Positions 16,814-25,523 of a DNA stretch of 64,000 nucleotides are shown in pieces. This DNA comes from SHLQ01 sp033344795 (GTDB taxonomy: Bacteria > Actinomycetota > Acidimicrobiia > Acidimicrobiales > SHLQ01). The translations under genes and the position numbers were made by a program. The notes below the pieces were generated by a model. It was not told the DNA's origin, made no database searches, and saw only the letters and a list, made by a program, of their open reading frames with translations. The stretch lies in the NCBI GenBank assembly GCA_033344795.1, contig JAWPMS010000001.1, forward strand, positions 2,604,001 through 2,668,000. Reading direction: 5' to 3'. Numbering within the stretch: position 1 is the stretch's first letter; each line of letters opens with the position of its first letter.

Positions 16814-17561
16814 GCAGCTCGACACGGCGCGCGGGCTGATCCTGAGCGCCAGTTCCATCACGGTTCTCACGGGTGCCGGAATCTCGACCGATTCAGGGCT
16901 GCCCGACTTTCGTGGCCCGAATGGCCTGTGGACCAAGAACCCCGAGGCGGAAAAGGCCTCGAACATTTCCAACTATGTCAACGAGCCAGAAGTCCGTCGG
17001 GCGAACTGGGCGCTTCGCGCAGAGGGCAAGCTGTGGGCAAACGTGCATCCCAACGCTGGGCATCGAGCCCTTCTGCCGCTCCAGGAGCGGGGCGTACTGC
17101 ACACCTTGATCACGCAGAACGTCGATGAGCTGCATCAAATGTCGGGCATCGATGATGATCGAGTGGTCGAAATCCACGGCACGACTCGCAAGGCAGGGTG
17201 CCTCAGTTGTTCCTATCGCACAACGATGAACGCGGTTCTCGATCGCGTGCGAGCAGGCGAAGTAGACCCGGACTGTCCGGTGTGCGGCGGCCTGATGAAA
17301 TCGGCGACCATCTCGTTCGGGCAAGCCTTGATCCCTGAAGACCTCTCGAGAGCACAACGGGCCGCCGATGAGGCCGATCTCTTGTTGGCGATCGGCTCCA
17401 CGCTCACGGTGAATCCGATCGCAAGCGTGGTGCCGCGTGCCAAACGCGGCGGAGCTGCGCTCGTGATCGTCAATGCCGAGCCGACGCCGTTCGACGGGAT
17501 TGCCGATGCGGTCGTGGGTGGATCGATCAGCGATGTGTTGCCGAGGCTGGTGGGGTCGTAG
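16806..17561 (+). CDS. cobB: NAD-dependent protein deacylase, sirtuin family
   Basis: A complete 251-residue sirtuin that removes acyl groups from lysines using NAD. Visible motifs are GAGIS at 23-27, LPDFRGPNGLW, QNVDELH at 104-110, the catalytic histidine H124 in EIHGT, and four zinc cysteines C132, C135, C157 and C160 (two CXXC pairs). Its start lies inside the end of the preceding gene, so it is translated from the same transcript as the sugar transferases, though nothing suggests a role in glycan synthesis. A likely physiological target in actinobacteria is acyl-CoA synthetase, which is general knowledge rather than something seen here. Confidence 0.95.
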   Translation: MAEQLDTARGLILSASSITVLTGAGISTDSGLPDFRGPNGLWTKNPEAEKASNISNYVNEPEVRRANWALRAEGKLWANVHPNAGHRALLPLQERGVLHTLITQNVDELHQMSGIDDDRVVEIHGTTRKAGCLSCSYRTTMNAVLDRVRAGEVDPDCPVCGGLMKSATISFGQALIPEDLSRAQRAADEADLLLAIGSTLTVNPIASVVPRAKRGGAALVIVNAEPTPFDGIADAVVGGSISDVLPRLVGS

Positions 17562-17620
17562 CGCCCCGCTGCACCACCTGGCCCAGATCTCGATCACGAT
17601 TCGGACGGTACGCTACGCCT

Positions 17621-18802
17621 ATGGCCGGATTTCGAGACCTGCTTGCCGAAACTCTGGAGATCATCGACGAGGTCGACGTCTCGAAAGCCGCCGAGCTGTT
17701 GGGCGCCGGTGCGCGTCTGCTGGACGTGCGCGAACCCGACGAGGTTGCATCAGGCTCGGTCGCGGGGTCGATGAACATCCCGCGGGGCCTCCTGGAGACG
17801 ACCGTCGAAGCGCGGCTCACCGACCGTTCAGAGCCGATCGTCGTGATGTGTGCTGGTGGAACTCGGTCAGCTTTCGCGGCCAAGACGCTCGGCGACATGG
17901 GCTACACAGCAGTGGTTTCGCTCGCGGGGGGATTCAACGCCTGGAAGGACTCCGGGCAGGCTTGGGGGGAGCCCGATTCCCTCACCATGGAACAACGCGC
18001 CCGGTACCAACGTCATCTCAACCTGCCTGAAATCGGCGATGCAGGCCAGCTGGTCTTGTTGAACAGCAAGGTCCTTCTGCTGGGTGCCGGCGGATTGGGA
18101 TCGCCGGCTGCGCTCTATCTCGCCGCCGCAGGAGTTGGAACGCTGGGTGTCGTCGACATGGACGTCGTCGACGCGTCGAACCTGCAACGCCAAGTCATCC
18201 ACAACGTCGATCGCATCGGTCAGAAAAAGGTCGATTCGGCCGCCGAAACGATCCGCAAGCTGAACCCCGATGTAGACGTTCGGACCCACGCCGTTCGCCT
18301 GGACGCATCGAACGTGCTCGACCTGATCTCGGGCTACGACCTGATCGTCGATGGCGCGGACAACTTTCCGGCCAGGTACGTGCTCAACGACGCATCCGTC
18401 AAACTCGGAATTCCGATCGTGCACGGATCGATCTTCCGTTTTGAGGGTCAGGTGACCGTGTTCGACCCCCGCACGGGTCCGACGTACCGCGACATGTTGC
18501 CATCGCCGCCGCCTCCAGAGCTCGCGCCGAACTGCGCGGTGGCCGGGGTGCTCGGGGTGCTCCCTGGAATCATCGGCTCGATACAGGCCGTCGAAGCCAT
18601 CAAGCTGTTGGTCGGACTCGGCGACCCGCTGGTTGGACGACTTTTGACGTTCGACGCGCTCGACATGTCCTTTTCGGAATATGCCCTCAACGTCGACCCG
18701 GAAAACCCGGTTACCTACGATCGGCGAGATGAGATCGAGATCGTGGAACTCGAGGGTCTTTGCGCCCCGGTCATGAACAATGCCGTGAAGCTCACCAGCT
18801 AG
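17621..18802 (+). CDS. Rhodanese-MoeB/ThiF fusion (E1-like adenylyltransferase)
   Basis: A 393-residue protein with an N-terminal rhodanese domain (about 15-112, catalytic loop CAGGTRS with C77) followed by a MoeB/ThiF/UBA1-like domain (125-385: GAGGLGS at 155-161, NLQRQVIHN, DGADNFPARY, and the cysteine in APNCAVAGVLG). Such enzymes adenylate the C-terminal glycine of MoaD- or ThiS-like sulfur carriers and then load sulfur from the rhodanese cysteine. In the actinobacterial MoeZ the rhodanese is at the C-terminus; here it is first. No CXXC zinc pairs are seen. No sulfur-carrier gene is nearby, so molybdopterin, thiamine or cysteine pathway use is open. Confidence 0.9.
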   Translation: MAGFRDLLAETLEIIDEVDVSKAAELLGAGARLLDVREPDEVASGSVAGSMNIPRGLLETTVEARLTDRSEPIVVMCAGGTRSAFAAKTLGDMGYTAVVSLAGGFNAWKDSGQAWGEPDSLTMEQRARYQRHLNLPEIGDAGQLVLLNSKVLLLGAGGLGSPAALYLAAAGVGTLGVVDMDVVDASNLQRQVIHNVDRIGQKKVDSAAETIRKLNPDVDVRTHAVRLDASNVLDLISGYDLIVDGADNFPARYVLNDASVKLGIPIVHGSIFRFEGQVTVFDPRTGPTYRDMLPSPPPPELAPNCAVAGVLGVLPGIIGSIQAVEAIKLLVGLGDPLVGRLLTFDALDMSFSEYALNVDPENPVTYDRRDEIEIVELEGLCAPVMNNAVKLTS

Positions 18803-18812
18803 TGTCACCGTC

Positions 18813-19913
18813 GTGAAGGGTCTCATTCTTTCGGGTGGAGCGGGGACGCGGCTCCGGCCGATTACTCACACCTCTGCCAAGCAACTCGTGCCAATCGCGA
18901 ACAAGCCGATTCTTTTCTATGGCATCGAGGCCATGGTCGAGGCCGGGATCACGTCGATTGGGATCATCATCAGTCCAGAGACGGGTGAAGACATCAAGTC
19001 AGCGGTCGGCGATGGCACGAGTTTTGGTGCGGAGATCACCTGGATTCGTCAAGAGGACCCGCTCGGTCTTGCGCATTGCGTGTTGATCGCGCGCGACTTC
19101 CTTGGCGACGAGGACTTCGTGATGTATCTCGGCGACAACATGCTCGAACAAAACCTCGTGGGGTTTGTCGAAGGTTTCCAACAGCAACGCGCGAGTCCTG
19201 AGCTCGGTAGCTCGGGAGGGCCAGCTGCCCAGATCCTGTTGGCGAAGGTCGATGATCCTCGTTCGTTCGGCGTCGCCGAGGTGACCCCGGAAGGGTCGGT
19301 CGTCGCGCTCGTCGAGAAGCCAGAGAACCCACCTTCGGACCTGGCACTCGTCGGCGTGTATCTCTTCGACCCGTTGATTCATGAGGCGGTCGCCGCAATC
19401 GAGCCCAGCGAGCGGGGTGAGCTCGAGATCACCGATGCGATCCAGTGGCTGATCGATGCGGGGCACTTCGTTGCACATGATGTCCTGATTGGCTGGTGGC
19501 TCGACACGGGCAAAAAGGATCCGCTGCTCGAGTGCAACCGGTTGGTTCTCGACACGATCGAACCTTCCGTGGCCGGGGACATCGATGAGACATCGCAGGT
19601 CGTTGGCAGAGTGCGGATCGAGTCCGGAGCAAAGATCGTCAACTCGACCGTCCGTGGTCCTGCCGTGATCGGACCACACACGGTCGTCTCGAACTCGTAC
19701 ATCGGTCCGTACTCGTCGGTCGCGGCAAACTGCACGATCACCTCTGCCGAGCTCGATCATTCGGTCATCTTGTCCGACTCGTCGATCGCGAACGTTGCAC
19801 GAATCACCGACTCATTGATTGGGTCTCATGTCGATGTCGACCGGGGTACGCACGTACCCGCCGGCATCCGATTGATGCTCGGCGATCACTCGCGCGTAGA
19901 ACTGGAAGGCTGA
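18813..19913 (+). CDS. rmlA: Glucose-1-phosphate thymidylyltransferase, long form
   Basis: A 366-residue nucleotidyltransferase making dTDP-glucose from glucose-1-phosphate and dTTP. GGAGTRLRPIT near residue 8, KQLVPIANKP and VMYLGDNML mark the catalytic domain. From about residue 250 the sequence becomes a left-handed beta-helix of hexapeptide-like turns (ESGAKIVNSTVRGPAVIG), absent from the short enterobacterial RmlA of about 290 residues. It starts with GTG and is the first of four consecutive dTDP-rhamnose genes. Confidence 0.93.
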   Translation: MKGLILSGGAGTRLRPITHTSAKQLVPIANKPILFYGIEAMVEAGITSIGIIISPETGEDIKSAVGDGTSFGAEITWIRQEDPLGLAHCVLIARDFLGDEDFVMYLGDNMLEQNLVGFVEGFQQQRASPELGSSGGPAAQILLAKVDDPRSFGVAEVTPEGSVVALVEKPENPPSDLALVGVYLFDPLIHEAVAAIEPSERGELEITDAIQWLIDAGHFVAHDVLIGWWLDTGKKDPLLECNRLVLDTIEPSVAGDIDETSQVVGRVRIESGAKIVNSTVRGPAVIGPHTVVSNSYIGPYSSVAANCTITSAELDHSVILSDSSIANVARITDSLIGSHVDVDRGTHVPAGIRLMLGDHSRVELEG

Positions 19914-19915
19914 TA

Positions 19916-20482
19916 GTGGCAAACCTGGTCGAGTCCGACGTCATCGATGGAGTCGTCGTCGTCGAGCCGACGATCCACGCGGACGATCGCGGGTATTTCA
20001 TCGAGACCTACCGTCGAGAATGGTTTGCGTTGGGCCGAGAGATGATCCAGGGAAATCGAGGAAACCGACAGGCAGGCTCTGTCGTCGGCCTCCACTACCA
20101 CCTGCATCAAGCCGACTATTGGTACGTGCCGTTCGGGCATGCTCGCGTCGTACTGCACGATCTGCGGGTGGATTCTCCCACCGACGGAGCCACACAAATG
20201 CTCGACATGGGTGAGGTTGACGGCGGTGAGAACAACCACCTCGGTTTGTTCATCCCGCCTGGTGTCGCCCACGGTTTCGGCTCCATCACCGACTGTGTGA
20301 TCACCTATCTGGTAGACGGTTACTACAACACCGCTGACGAGCTCGGCGTGTTGTGGAATGACCCGGCCATCGGCGCCGACTGGGGGATCGAGGCACCGAT
20401 TCTCTCAGAGCGCGATGCCGCGAACCCCCTGCGAGTCGACATCGATCCAGGTAGAACGCCGTACACGAGTATCCGAACCTGA
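19916..20482 (+). CDS. rmlC: dTDP-4-dehydrorhamnose 3,5-epimerase
   Basis: A 188-residue RmlC-type cupin that epimerises dTDP-4-keto-6-deoxyglucose at C3 and C5. DDRGYFIETYRREWF at the N-terminus, the catalytic histidine in GLHYHLHQADYW and the FIPPGVAHGF strand match the family. It follows rmlA by two bases with a GTG start, and rmlB begins seven bases after its stop. The family match is clear, though the LHYH context differs from the commonest LHYQ form. Confidence 0.9.
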   Translation: MANLVESDVIDGVVVVEPTIHADDRGYFIETYRREWFALGREMIQGNRGNRQAGSVVGLHYHLHQADYWYVPFGHARVVLHDLRVDSPTDGATQMLDMGEVDGGENNHLGLFIPPGVAHGFGSITDCVITYLVDGYYNTADELGVLWNDPAIGADWGIEAPILSERDAANPLRVDIDPGRTPYTSIRT

Positions 20483-20489
20483 GGCAGTC

Positions 20490-21458
20490 ATGAAACTATT
20501 CGTCACCGGTGCGGCCGGTTTCATCGGGTCCAACTACGTGCGTTGGATCATGAACAACACCGACGCAGAGATCACGGTCTTCGACGCGCTCACCTACGCC
20601 GGGGTTCGAGAGAACCTCGCCGACTTCGACGGGTCGTCAAGGTTCTCGTTCATCCATGGAGACATCACCGATCGCGAGGCCGTGTCGAGCGCGATGCCCG
20701 GCCACAGTCACGTGGTGCACTTCGCCGCAGAGTCTCACGTCGATCGTTCGATCATGGGTCCCGATGCTTTCATCCACACGAACGTGGGTGGCACCAACGT
20801 GGTGTGTGACATCGCTCGGATGAATGACATCGAGCGGTTTCTGCACATCTCCACCGATGAGGTCTACGGCTCCATCGATGAGGGAAGTTTCTTGGAGACG
20901 GATGGCCTCGAGCCCCGCTCGCCCTATTCGGCTTCGAAAGCCTCATCCGATCTGGTCGTGCTCGCCTATCGCGAGACCTACGGGTTGCCGGTGGTCATCA
21001 CCCGCTCTGCGAACCAGTTCGGGCCGTACCAGTTCCCCGAGAAGGTGATCCCTCTCTTTGTCACCAACCTGCTCGACGATGCAACGGTTCCGCTCTATGG
21101 CGACGGGCTGAACATTCGAGATTGGACGTTCGTCGAGGACAACTGTGCAGCGGTACACCTCGTTCTCGAGCGAGGAACCGATGGCGATGTGTACAACATC
21201 GGCGCGGGAAACGAGCTCACCAACAAAGAGTTGACCCACGCGATTCTCGAACGCTGCGGTAAGGACGAGCGTTCGATCGAGTATGTCGAAGACCGACTCG
21301 GGCACGATCGCCGATACAGCATCGACACCACCAAGATCCGGGCGATGGGTTGGAGTCCACAACGATCGTTTGATGATGCGCTCGATGAAACCGTCGCCTG
21401 GTACACCGCCAATCGGTCTTGGTGGGAGCCGCTCAAAGCGGCCGTCAAGAACAGATAG
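20490..21458 (+). CDS. rmlB: dTDP-glucose 4,6-dehydratase
   Basis: A short-chain dehydrogenase of 322 residues. GAAGFIGSNYVRWI binds NAD, AAESHVDRSI and STDEVYGS provide the catalytic aspartate/glutamate region, and YSASKASSD contains the catalytic tyrosine and lysine. RDWTFVEDNC and NIGAGNELTN are typical. It converts dTDP-glucose to the 4-keto-6-deoxy sugar. The ATG at 20490 starts directly at the Rossmann strand; an upstream in-frame ATG would lie inside rmlC and is rejected. Confidence 0.96.
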   Translation: MKLFVTGAAGFIGSNYVRWIMNNTDAEITVFDALTYAGVRENLADFDGSSRFSFIHGDITDREAVSSAMPGHSHVVHFAAESHVDRSIMGPDAFIHTNVGGTNVVCDIARMNDIERFLHISTDEVYGSIDEGSFLETDGLEPRSPYSASKASSDLVVLAYRETYGLPVVITRSANQFGPYQFPEKVIPLFVTNLLDDATVPLYGDGLNIRDWTFVEDNCAAVHLVLERGTDGDVYNIGAGNELTNKELTHAILERCGKDERSIEYVEDRLGHDRRYSIDTTKIRAMGWSPQRSFDDALDETVAWYTANRSWWEPLKAAVKNR

Positions 21459-21470
21459 CCGTCTCGAGGC

Positions 21471-22322
21471 ATGACTCGTATTCTTCTCACCGGAGCGAAC
21501 GGGCAACTGGGCTCCGACATCGCGTTGGTTGGATCGGCTCTCGATCTGCACCCGTTCACCCGGGCAGAGCTCGACGTCACGGATGGAGGCGCAGTTCTCT
21601 CCGCGGTCGCTGAGGTCATGCCCGATGTGATCATCCATGCCGGCGCGTATACCGCTGTGGATGATTGCGAAGAGTCGGTGCAGCTCGCTCATGACGTCAA
21701 CGGAACGGGAACAGCAAACGTTGCTTCCGCGGCAAAACGATTCGCCAGTCGCCTGCTCTACGTGTCCACCGACTACGTGTTCGACGGAACGAAGAAGGAG
21801 CCCTACGTCGAGAGTGATCCGCCCAACCCCGCCTCGGTCTACGGTGCGTCAAAGCTCGCTGGCGAGCGCGCAGTTGCCGAACTCGGAGCGATGGGGTTGA
21901 TCGTTCGCACCTCCTGGGTGTGTGGGGTACATGGCTCGAACATGGTCAAGACCATCTTGCGTGCCGCCGAACGGCATCCTGAGTTGACGTTCGTCGACGA
22001 TCAGGTTGGCAAGCCGACGTTCACCGCAGACCTTGCCGATGTCTTGCTTCTCCTCGCCCAGCGGTCGGAGGCCGGGATCATGCACGTTACCAACGAAGGG
22101 GTGGTCTCTTGGTATGAATTCTGTCGCGAGGTACTGCTTGCCGCAGGCCTCGATCCAGACCGCGTCAAGCCTTGTGCGACCCATGAGCTCCAGCCGCCTC
22201 GACCCGCCCCGCGGCCAGCGAACTCGGTGTTGGCCAACACGCGGTTCGGAGAAATTGGGATTCCGCTCCTTCGCGACTTTCGCGAACCACTGGGAGAAGT
22301 GGTCCGCGATCTGACCTCGTGA
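21471..22322 (+). CDS. rmlD: dTDP-4-dehydrorhamnose reductase
   Basis: A 283-residue reductase completing dTDP-L-rhamnose with NADPH. TGANGQLGSDIALVG, HAGAYTAVDDCEE, STDYVFDGTKKEPY and YGASKLAGE (catalytic tyrosine and lysine) are all present. The order rmlA-rmlC-rmlB-rmlD is tight, with gaps of 2 to 12 bases, so one transcript supplies rhamnose for the glycosyltransferases up- and downstream. Confidence 0.96.
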   Translation: MTRILLTGANGQLGSDIALVGSALDLHPFTRAELDVTDGGAVLSAVAEVMPDVIIHAGAYTAVDDCEESVQLAHDVNGTGTANVASAAKRFASRLLYVSTDYVFDGTKKEPYVESDPPNPASVYGASKLAGERAVAELGAMGLIVRTSWVCGVHGSNMVKTILRAAERHPELTFVDDQVGKPTFTADLADVLLLLAQRSEAGIMHVTNEGVVSWYEFCREVLLAAGLDPDRVKPCATHELQPPRPAPRPANSVLANTRFGEIGIPLLRDFREPLGEVVRDLTS

Positions 22323-22345
22323 CTCGCCTCCAGTACCGTGGCGAA

Positions 22346-24355
22346 ATGCACCGCACCCGAGTCGCGCGCGCCACACTCCTGGTCATCGCCCTTCTGGCAG
22401 GATCGATTTCACCGGCCGCAGCACAAGACGGCGACAACTCTCCTGGCGCATTGACCGTGACCGGACACGGCTGGGGACACGGTCGAGGTATGAGCCAATA
22501 CGGAGCGCTTGGTTATGCACTCAACTTCGGCTGGACAAGTGCGGAGATCCTCGACCACTACTACGGCGATACGACTGCAGGCGTCGTGCCCAATTCCGTG
22601 CTCACGGTTCGCATCGAGTCGGCCAGCGATCAGCCAACCGTGGCGGCGGTCGATAGCGGTGCGGTGGTCCTGATCGATGAGGCTGACAACGTCACCCATG
22701 TCGGCACCGGTGGTGCGCTCCGCTTGACTGCCGTCGAGGGTGGTTTCGTACTGGCCGATGCGCCCTCCTGTGCTGGCCCATTCACCGATCGAAGTGGCGT
22801 GATCGATGCGGAGACCATTCGCATCAGTACCGCTGATGCGCCGCAGGTCCAGAGTCTCAGTGGCACCGTCGGCGCTGGCGCCGTCGTCATGGGCGACTGG
22901 GACGGCGACGGCGACGATGAAGCAGCGACGGCAAACGGAACCACGTGGACGCTCTACAACGGTTCCGTCACCAACCCCGCCGTCTCGGTCCGGACATCGT
23001 TCGAGATGACAGCTGGGGTCCCTGTGAGCGGCGATTGGGACGGTGACGGGGTCGACACGGCGGGCGTCTTCGACGATGGCACGTGGTTGCTCGGCAACGG
23101 TTCGGCGAACACCTCGGAGCTCTCCTTTGGTCAAGCCGGCGACACCCCCATCGTCGGAGACTGGGATGGCGACGGAAACGACGACCTCGGCGTTCGACGC
23201 GGCAACACGTGGATGCTCAGCCCCGGCGGTGGGGCGCCGCTGATCGAGTTCGATTGGGGTTGGCTCGGTGACACGCCGCTCGTTGGAGATTGGGACGGTG
23301 ATGGCATCGACGACGCTGGGCTTTTGCGTGCGAGAGAGTGGATTCGGCGCCCTCGGATCGGGACGACGCTCGGAGCGCCACTCGAAACGCTGACGTATGC
23401 GAACAAGCTTCGCTACCTCGTGGGGGACTGGGACGGAAACGGCATCGACGAACCTGGACGACACGACGACGGCGTGATCAGCCTGCCGCTCGATGGTGCG
23501 GGCGAACCCACACAACCAATCGTGCCTCGACTCGACCCCAACCTGCCGTTGGCCGAGACCATCCAACGCTGTGTCAGCAGCACAGAGCAGCGTTACTACC
23601 GCGGGGAATTGCGTGCGGTCCACAACGATGGGAATCAGCGCACGGTGAACGCAGTCCCGGTCGAGGCTTACCTGCGGGCCGTCGTGCCGCTCGAGATGCC
23701 AGCCAGCTGGGCCTCGTTGGGAGACGGCGACGGTGCCCAGGCGTTGCAGTCACAAGCCGTGTCTGCCCGTTCCTATTCGCTCGCGGAGGATCGCACGAGT
23801 TATGCGCGGACATGCGACACGATCTCGTGTCAGGTGTACGGCGGTCGTGCCGTTCGTCGAAACGGTCAGCTGACCAGTAATGAACACCCGTCCTCGAATC
23901 TTGCAATCAGCGACACCGCAGGCGTCGTCCGGATGCGCGATGGCGAGGTGGCGAGAACCGAGTTCAGCTCATCCACGGGTGGCTGGACGGCTGGAGGGGT
24001 CTTCCCCGCAGTGGAGGATCTCGGAGATGCGGTGGAGATCAACCCGAATCACGACTGGAGTGTCGACATCGACATTTCCGACATCGAAGCGCGTTGGAGC
24101 GGACGATCTCTCGATCGCATCTTCGTGTCCGAGCGCAACGGACTGGGTCAAGATGGCGGCCGTGTCTTCGAAGTGACGCTGATGTTTGGTGACGAGACCT
24201 TCACCATCAGCGGTAACGACTTCCGTCGAGCGTTCGGGCTGAAATCCGATTGGTTCACCGTCGACTGGACGAGTGACAAACCCCGGACGGACTGCATCTG
24301 CCCGGATGATTGGCCGAGCGAAGACCTCGAGTCAGAGTTTCTCGATATCGAGTGA
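22346..24355 (+). CDS. Secreted SpoIID/LytB-domain protein with inserted GDWDGDG repeats
   Basis: A 669-residue exported protein with a signal peptide (about 1-27, ending SPAAAQD). The family motif GHGWGHGRGMSQYGALGYA and ILDHYYGDT come at about residues 37-80, before the rest of the SpoIID domain, an order used by many actinobacterial members. Five repeats of about 40 residues with GDWDGDG cores (roughly 180-400, calcium-loop-like) are placed between them. The main SpoIID block follows (YYRGELRAV, NAVPVEAYLRAVVPLEMP, QAVSARSYS). SpoIID acts on glycan strands in sporulating bacteria; a cell-wall or glycan role is inferred. The ATG at 22346 gives the signal peptide; a GTG at 22319 overlapping rmlD is the alternative start. 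Confidence 0.88.
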   Translation: MHRTRVARATLLVIALLAGSISPAAAQDGDNSPGALTVTGHGWGHGRGMSQYGALGYALNFGWTSAEILDHYYGDTTAGVVPNSVLTVRIESASDQPTVAAVDSGAVVLIDEADNVTHVGTGGALRLTAVEGGFVLADAPSCAGPFTDRSGVIDAETIRISTADAPQVQSLSGTVGAGAVVMGDWDGDGDDEAATANGTTWTLYNGSVTNPAVSVRTSFEMTAGVPVSGDWDGDGVDTAGVFDDGTWLLGNGSANTSELSFGQAGDTPIVGDWDGDGNDDLGVRRGNTWMLSPGGGAPLIEFDWGWLGDTPLVGDWDGDGIDDAGLLRAREWIRRPRIGTTLGAPLETLTYANKLRYLVGDWDGNGIDEPGRHDDGVISLPLDGAGEPTQPIVPRLDPNLPLAETIQRCVSSTEQRYYRGELRAVHNDGNQRTVNAVPVEAYLRAVVPLEMPASWASLGDGDGAQALQSQAVSARSYSLAEDRTSYARTCDTISCQVYGGRAVRRNGQLTSNEHPSSNLAISDTAGVVRMRDGEVARTEFSSSTGGWTAGGVFPAVEDLGDAVEINPNHDWSVDIDISDIEARWSGRSLDRIFVSERNGLGQDGGRVFEVTLMFGDETFTISGNDFRRAFGLKSDWFTVDWTSDKPRTDCICPDDWPSEDLESEFLDIE

Positions 24356-24817
24356 GGCGAGGACCTTGTTCACGATGGGGACGAGCACCTCTCGTTGACG
24401 ATGACCGCCGAGCACGACGTAGAGACAGAAGGCTCGGCCAGAAGCGTTGAAGAAGATCTGACGTCCTGACTGGCCCGCGAGAGTGCGTTGCATCTGCTGC
24501 GGATGAAACTCTTCGGTCGTGAGTTGCGGGACACCGGAGCGCGCAAACAGCGGTGTGTCGGCACTTTCGGGTCCGTGCTCGAACAAGATGACCAAGATGG
24601 CGCCCGAGTTCATGATTTCGACGGCGCCACTGCCGAAGTCGCCACGTTCGGCTGGAAGCGCGAAGTTCGCGAGATGGACGACGTTGCGGGCGACTTCGGT
24701 GTCGCCCACTGGGCCCCCCAGGCTTCGTCCTTCGACGGTCGGGGCTCGGTTGAAGATCTCGCCCTCCCAACCTGAGGGAAGCGAAACGGATAGTCCTCCT
24801 GCTGACAGGGGTGTCAT
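24332..24817 (-). CDS. Conserved hypothetical protein
   Basis: A 161-residue soluble protein with no membrane span. It begins LSVSLPSGWEGEIF and ends REVLVPIVNKVLASLDIEKL. The alternation of beta strands with a short C-terminal helix is like small actinobacterial proteins that pair with secreted substrates, but I cannot name a family. AAAGGA lies upstream of the ATG at 24817. It is the last gene of a minus-strand cluster that starts with a MauE-like gene, and overlaps the SpoIID gene by 24 bases at its 3' end. Confidence 0.65.
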   Translation of the reverse strand: MTPLSAGGLSVSLPSGWEGEIFNRAPTVEGRSLGGPVGDTEVARNVVHLANFALPAERGDFGSGAVEIMNSGAILVILFEHGPESADTPLFARSGVPQLTTEEFHPQQMQRTLAGQSGRQIFFNASGRAFCLYVVLGGHRQREVLVPIVNKVLASLDIEKL

Positions 24818-24836
24818 CGTCGAGGTCCTTTCTGCG

Positions 24837-25436
24837 TCATGAGATCACGCCGGCAAGGCCGATTGCTGAAGCGAGAGCGAGCGAGGCAACGGCGCCTGAT
24901 CTGGATCGTACGCGTAGTGCATCGAGTCGTTGATGGAACAGGCGTAGGGAGTCGGGAGAGTCGACGCGACGGGCTGCCAGAACGGTAGCCCCCCTGACCA
25001 GCCCGAAGGTGACGCCCAACAGCACGCCAGCGCCGATTGAACCGACGAGAACCATGGCAACGACCAGCAGGTGAATGAGCGGCGTGGTGATGATCGTGGA
25101 GATTCCGAATCCAAGCTCGGCACCAAATCCGCCGCCGTAGACCCACCCCCGGTAGTTCTGTATCCAGTTCTCGTTGACTTGGCGAGACCGACTGGGGAGC
25201 AGCCGCTCACGTCCGGTCGCTTCGATGACGAGCGCGGCGAGGGCGCTGACGAGAATGAGGATCGTGCGTGTGTCGATCGACAGGTCGATCAGGGTCAGAA
25301 GCAGCCACCCCAATGAGCCGAAGATCAGACCGAGGAGCGCGCCACCAAGCGAACTGCCCAAAACGTGGGCAGAGGCGGTGCGGCCAAACGTGTTGTTGCG
25401 ACTCCGTTCCCCGAACGGATGAATGCTCGAGAGCAT
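24837..25436 (-). CDS. Small polytopic membrane protein
   Basis: The 199-residue product has membrane segments near 28-50, 55-72, 100-140 (two) and 175-195, with glycine-rich packing (GSLGGALLGLIFGSLG, GAGVLLGVTFGLVRG). The ribosome site GAGGTGA is four bases before the ATG at 25436, so the start is secure. I see no catalytic motif. It lies in the operon with the thioredoxin-like and Cys-rich Tat genes and may support their export or anchoring, which is inference. Confidence 0.75.
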   Translation of the reverse strand: MLSSIHPFGERSRNNTFGRTASAHVLGSSLGGALLGLIFGSLGWLLLTLIDLSIDTRTILILVSALAALVIEATGRERLLPSRSRQVNENWIQNYRGWVYGGGFGAELGFGISTIITTPLIHLLVVAMVLVGSIGAGVLLGVTFGLVRGATVLAARRVDSPDSLRLFHQRLDALRVRSRSGAVASLALASAIGLAGVIS

Positions 25437-25445
25437 CGATTCACC

Positions 25446-25523
25446 TCAAGGAGACCAGGTTGATCGAAGCGCGCCGGCAACGGCGGCGACAAGGCCGGTG
25501 ACGAGGACAGCGTTGGCGATCAC
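25446..25523 (-). CDS. Candidate 25-residue membrane peptide
   Basis: A GTG at 25523 overlaps the stop of the thioredoxin-like gene as GTGA and opens a 25-codon frame that ends nine bases before the next start. The peptide is one hydrophobic helix (IANAVLVTGLVAAVAGAL) with a short basic end. Its size is below the usual calling limit. The coupling to the preceding stop and the neat fit between two genes argue for it; the lack of any homology test argues for caution. Confidence 0.4.
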   Translation of the reverse strand: MIANAVLVTGLVAAVAGALRSTWSP

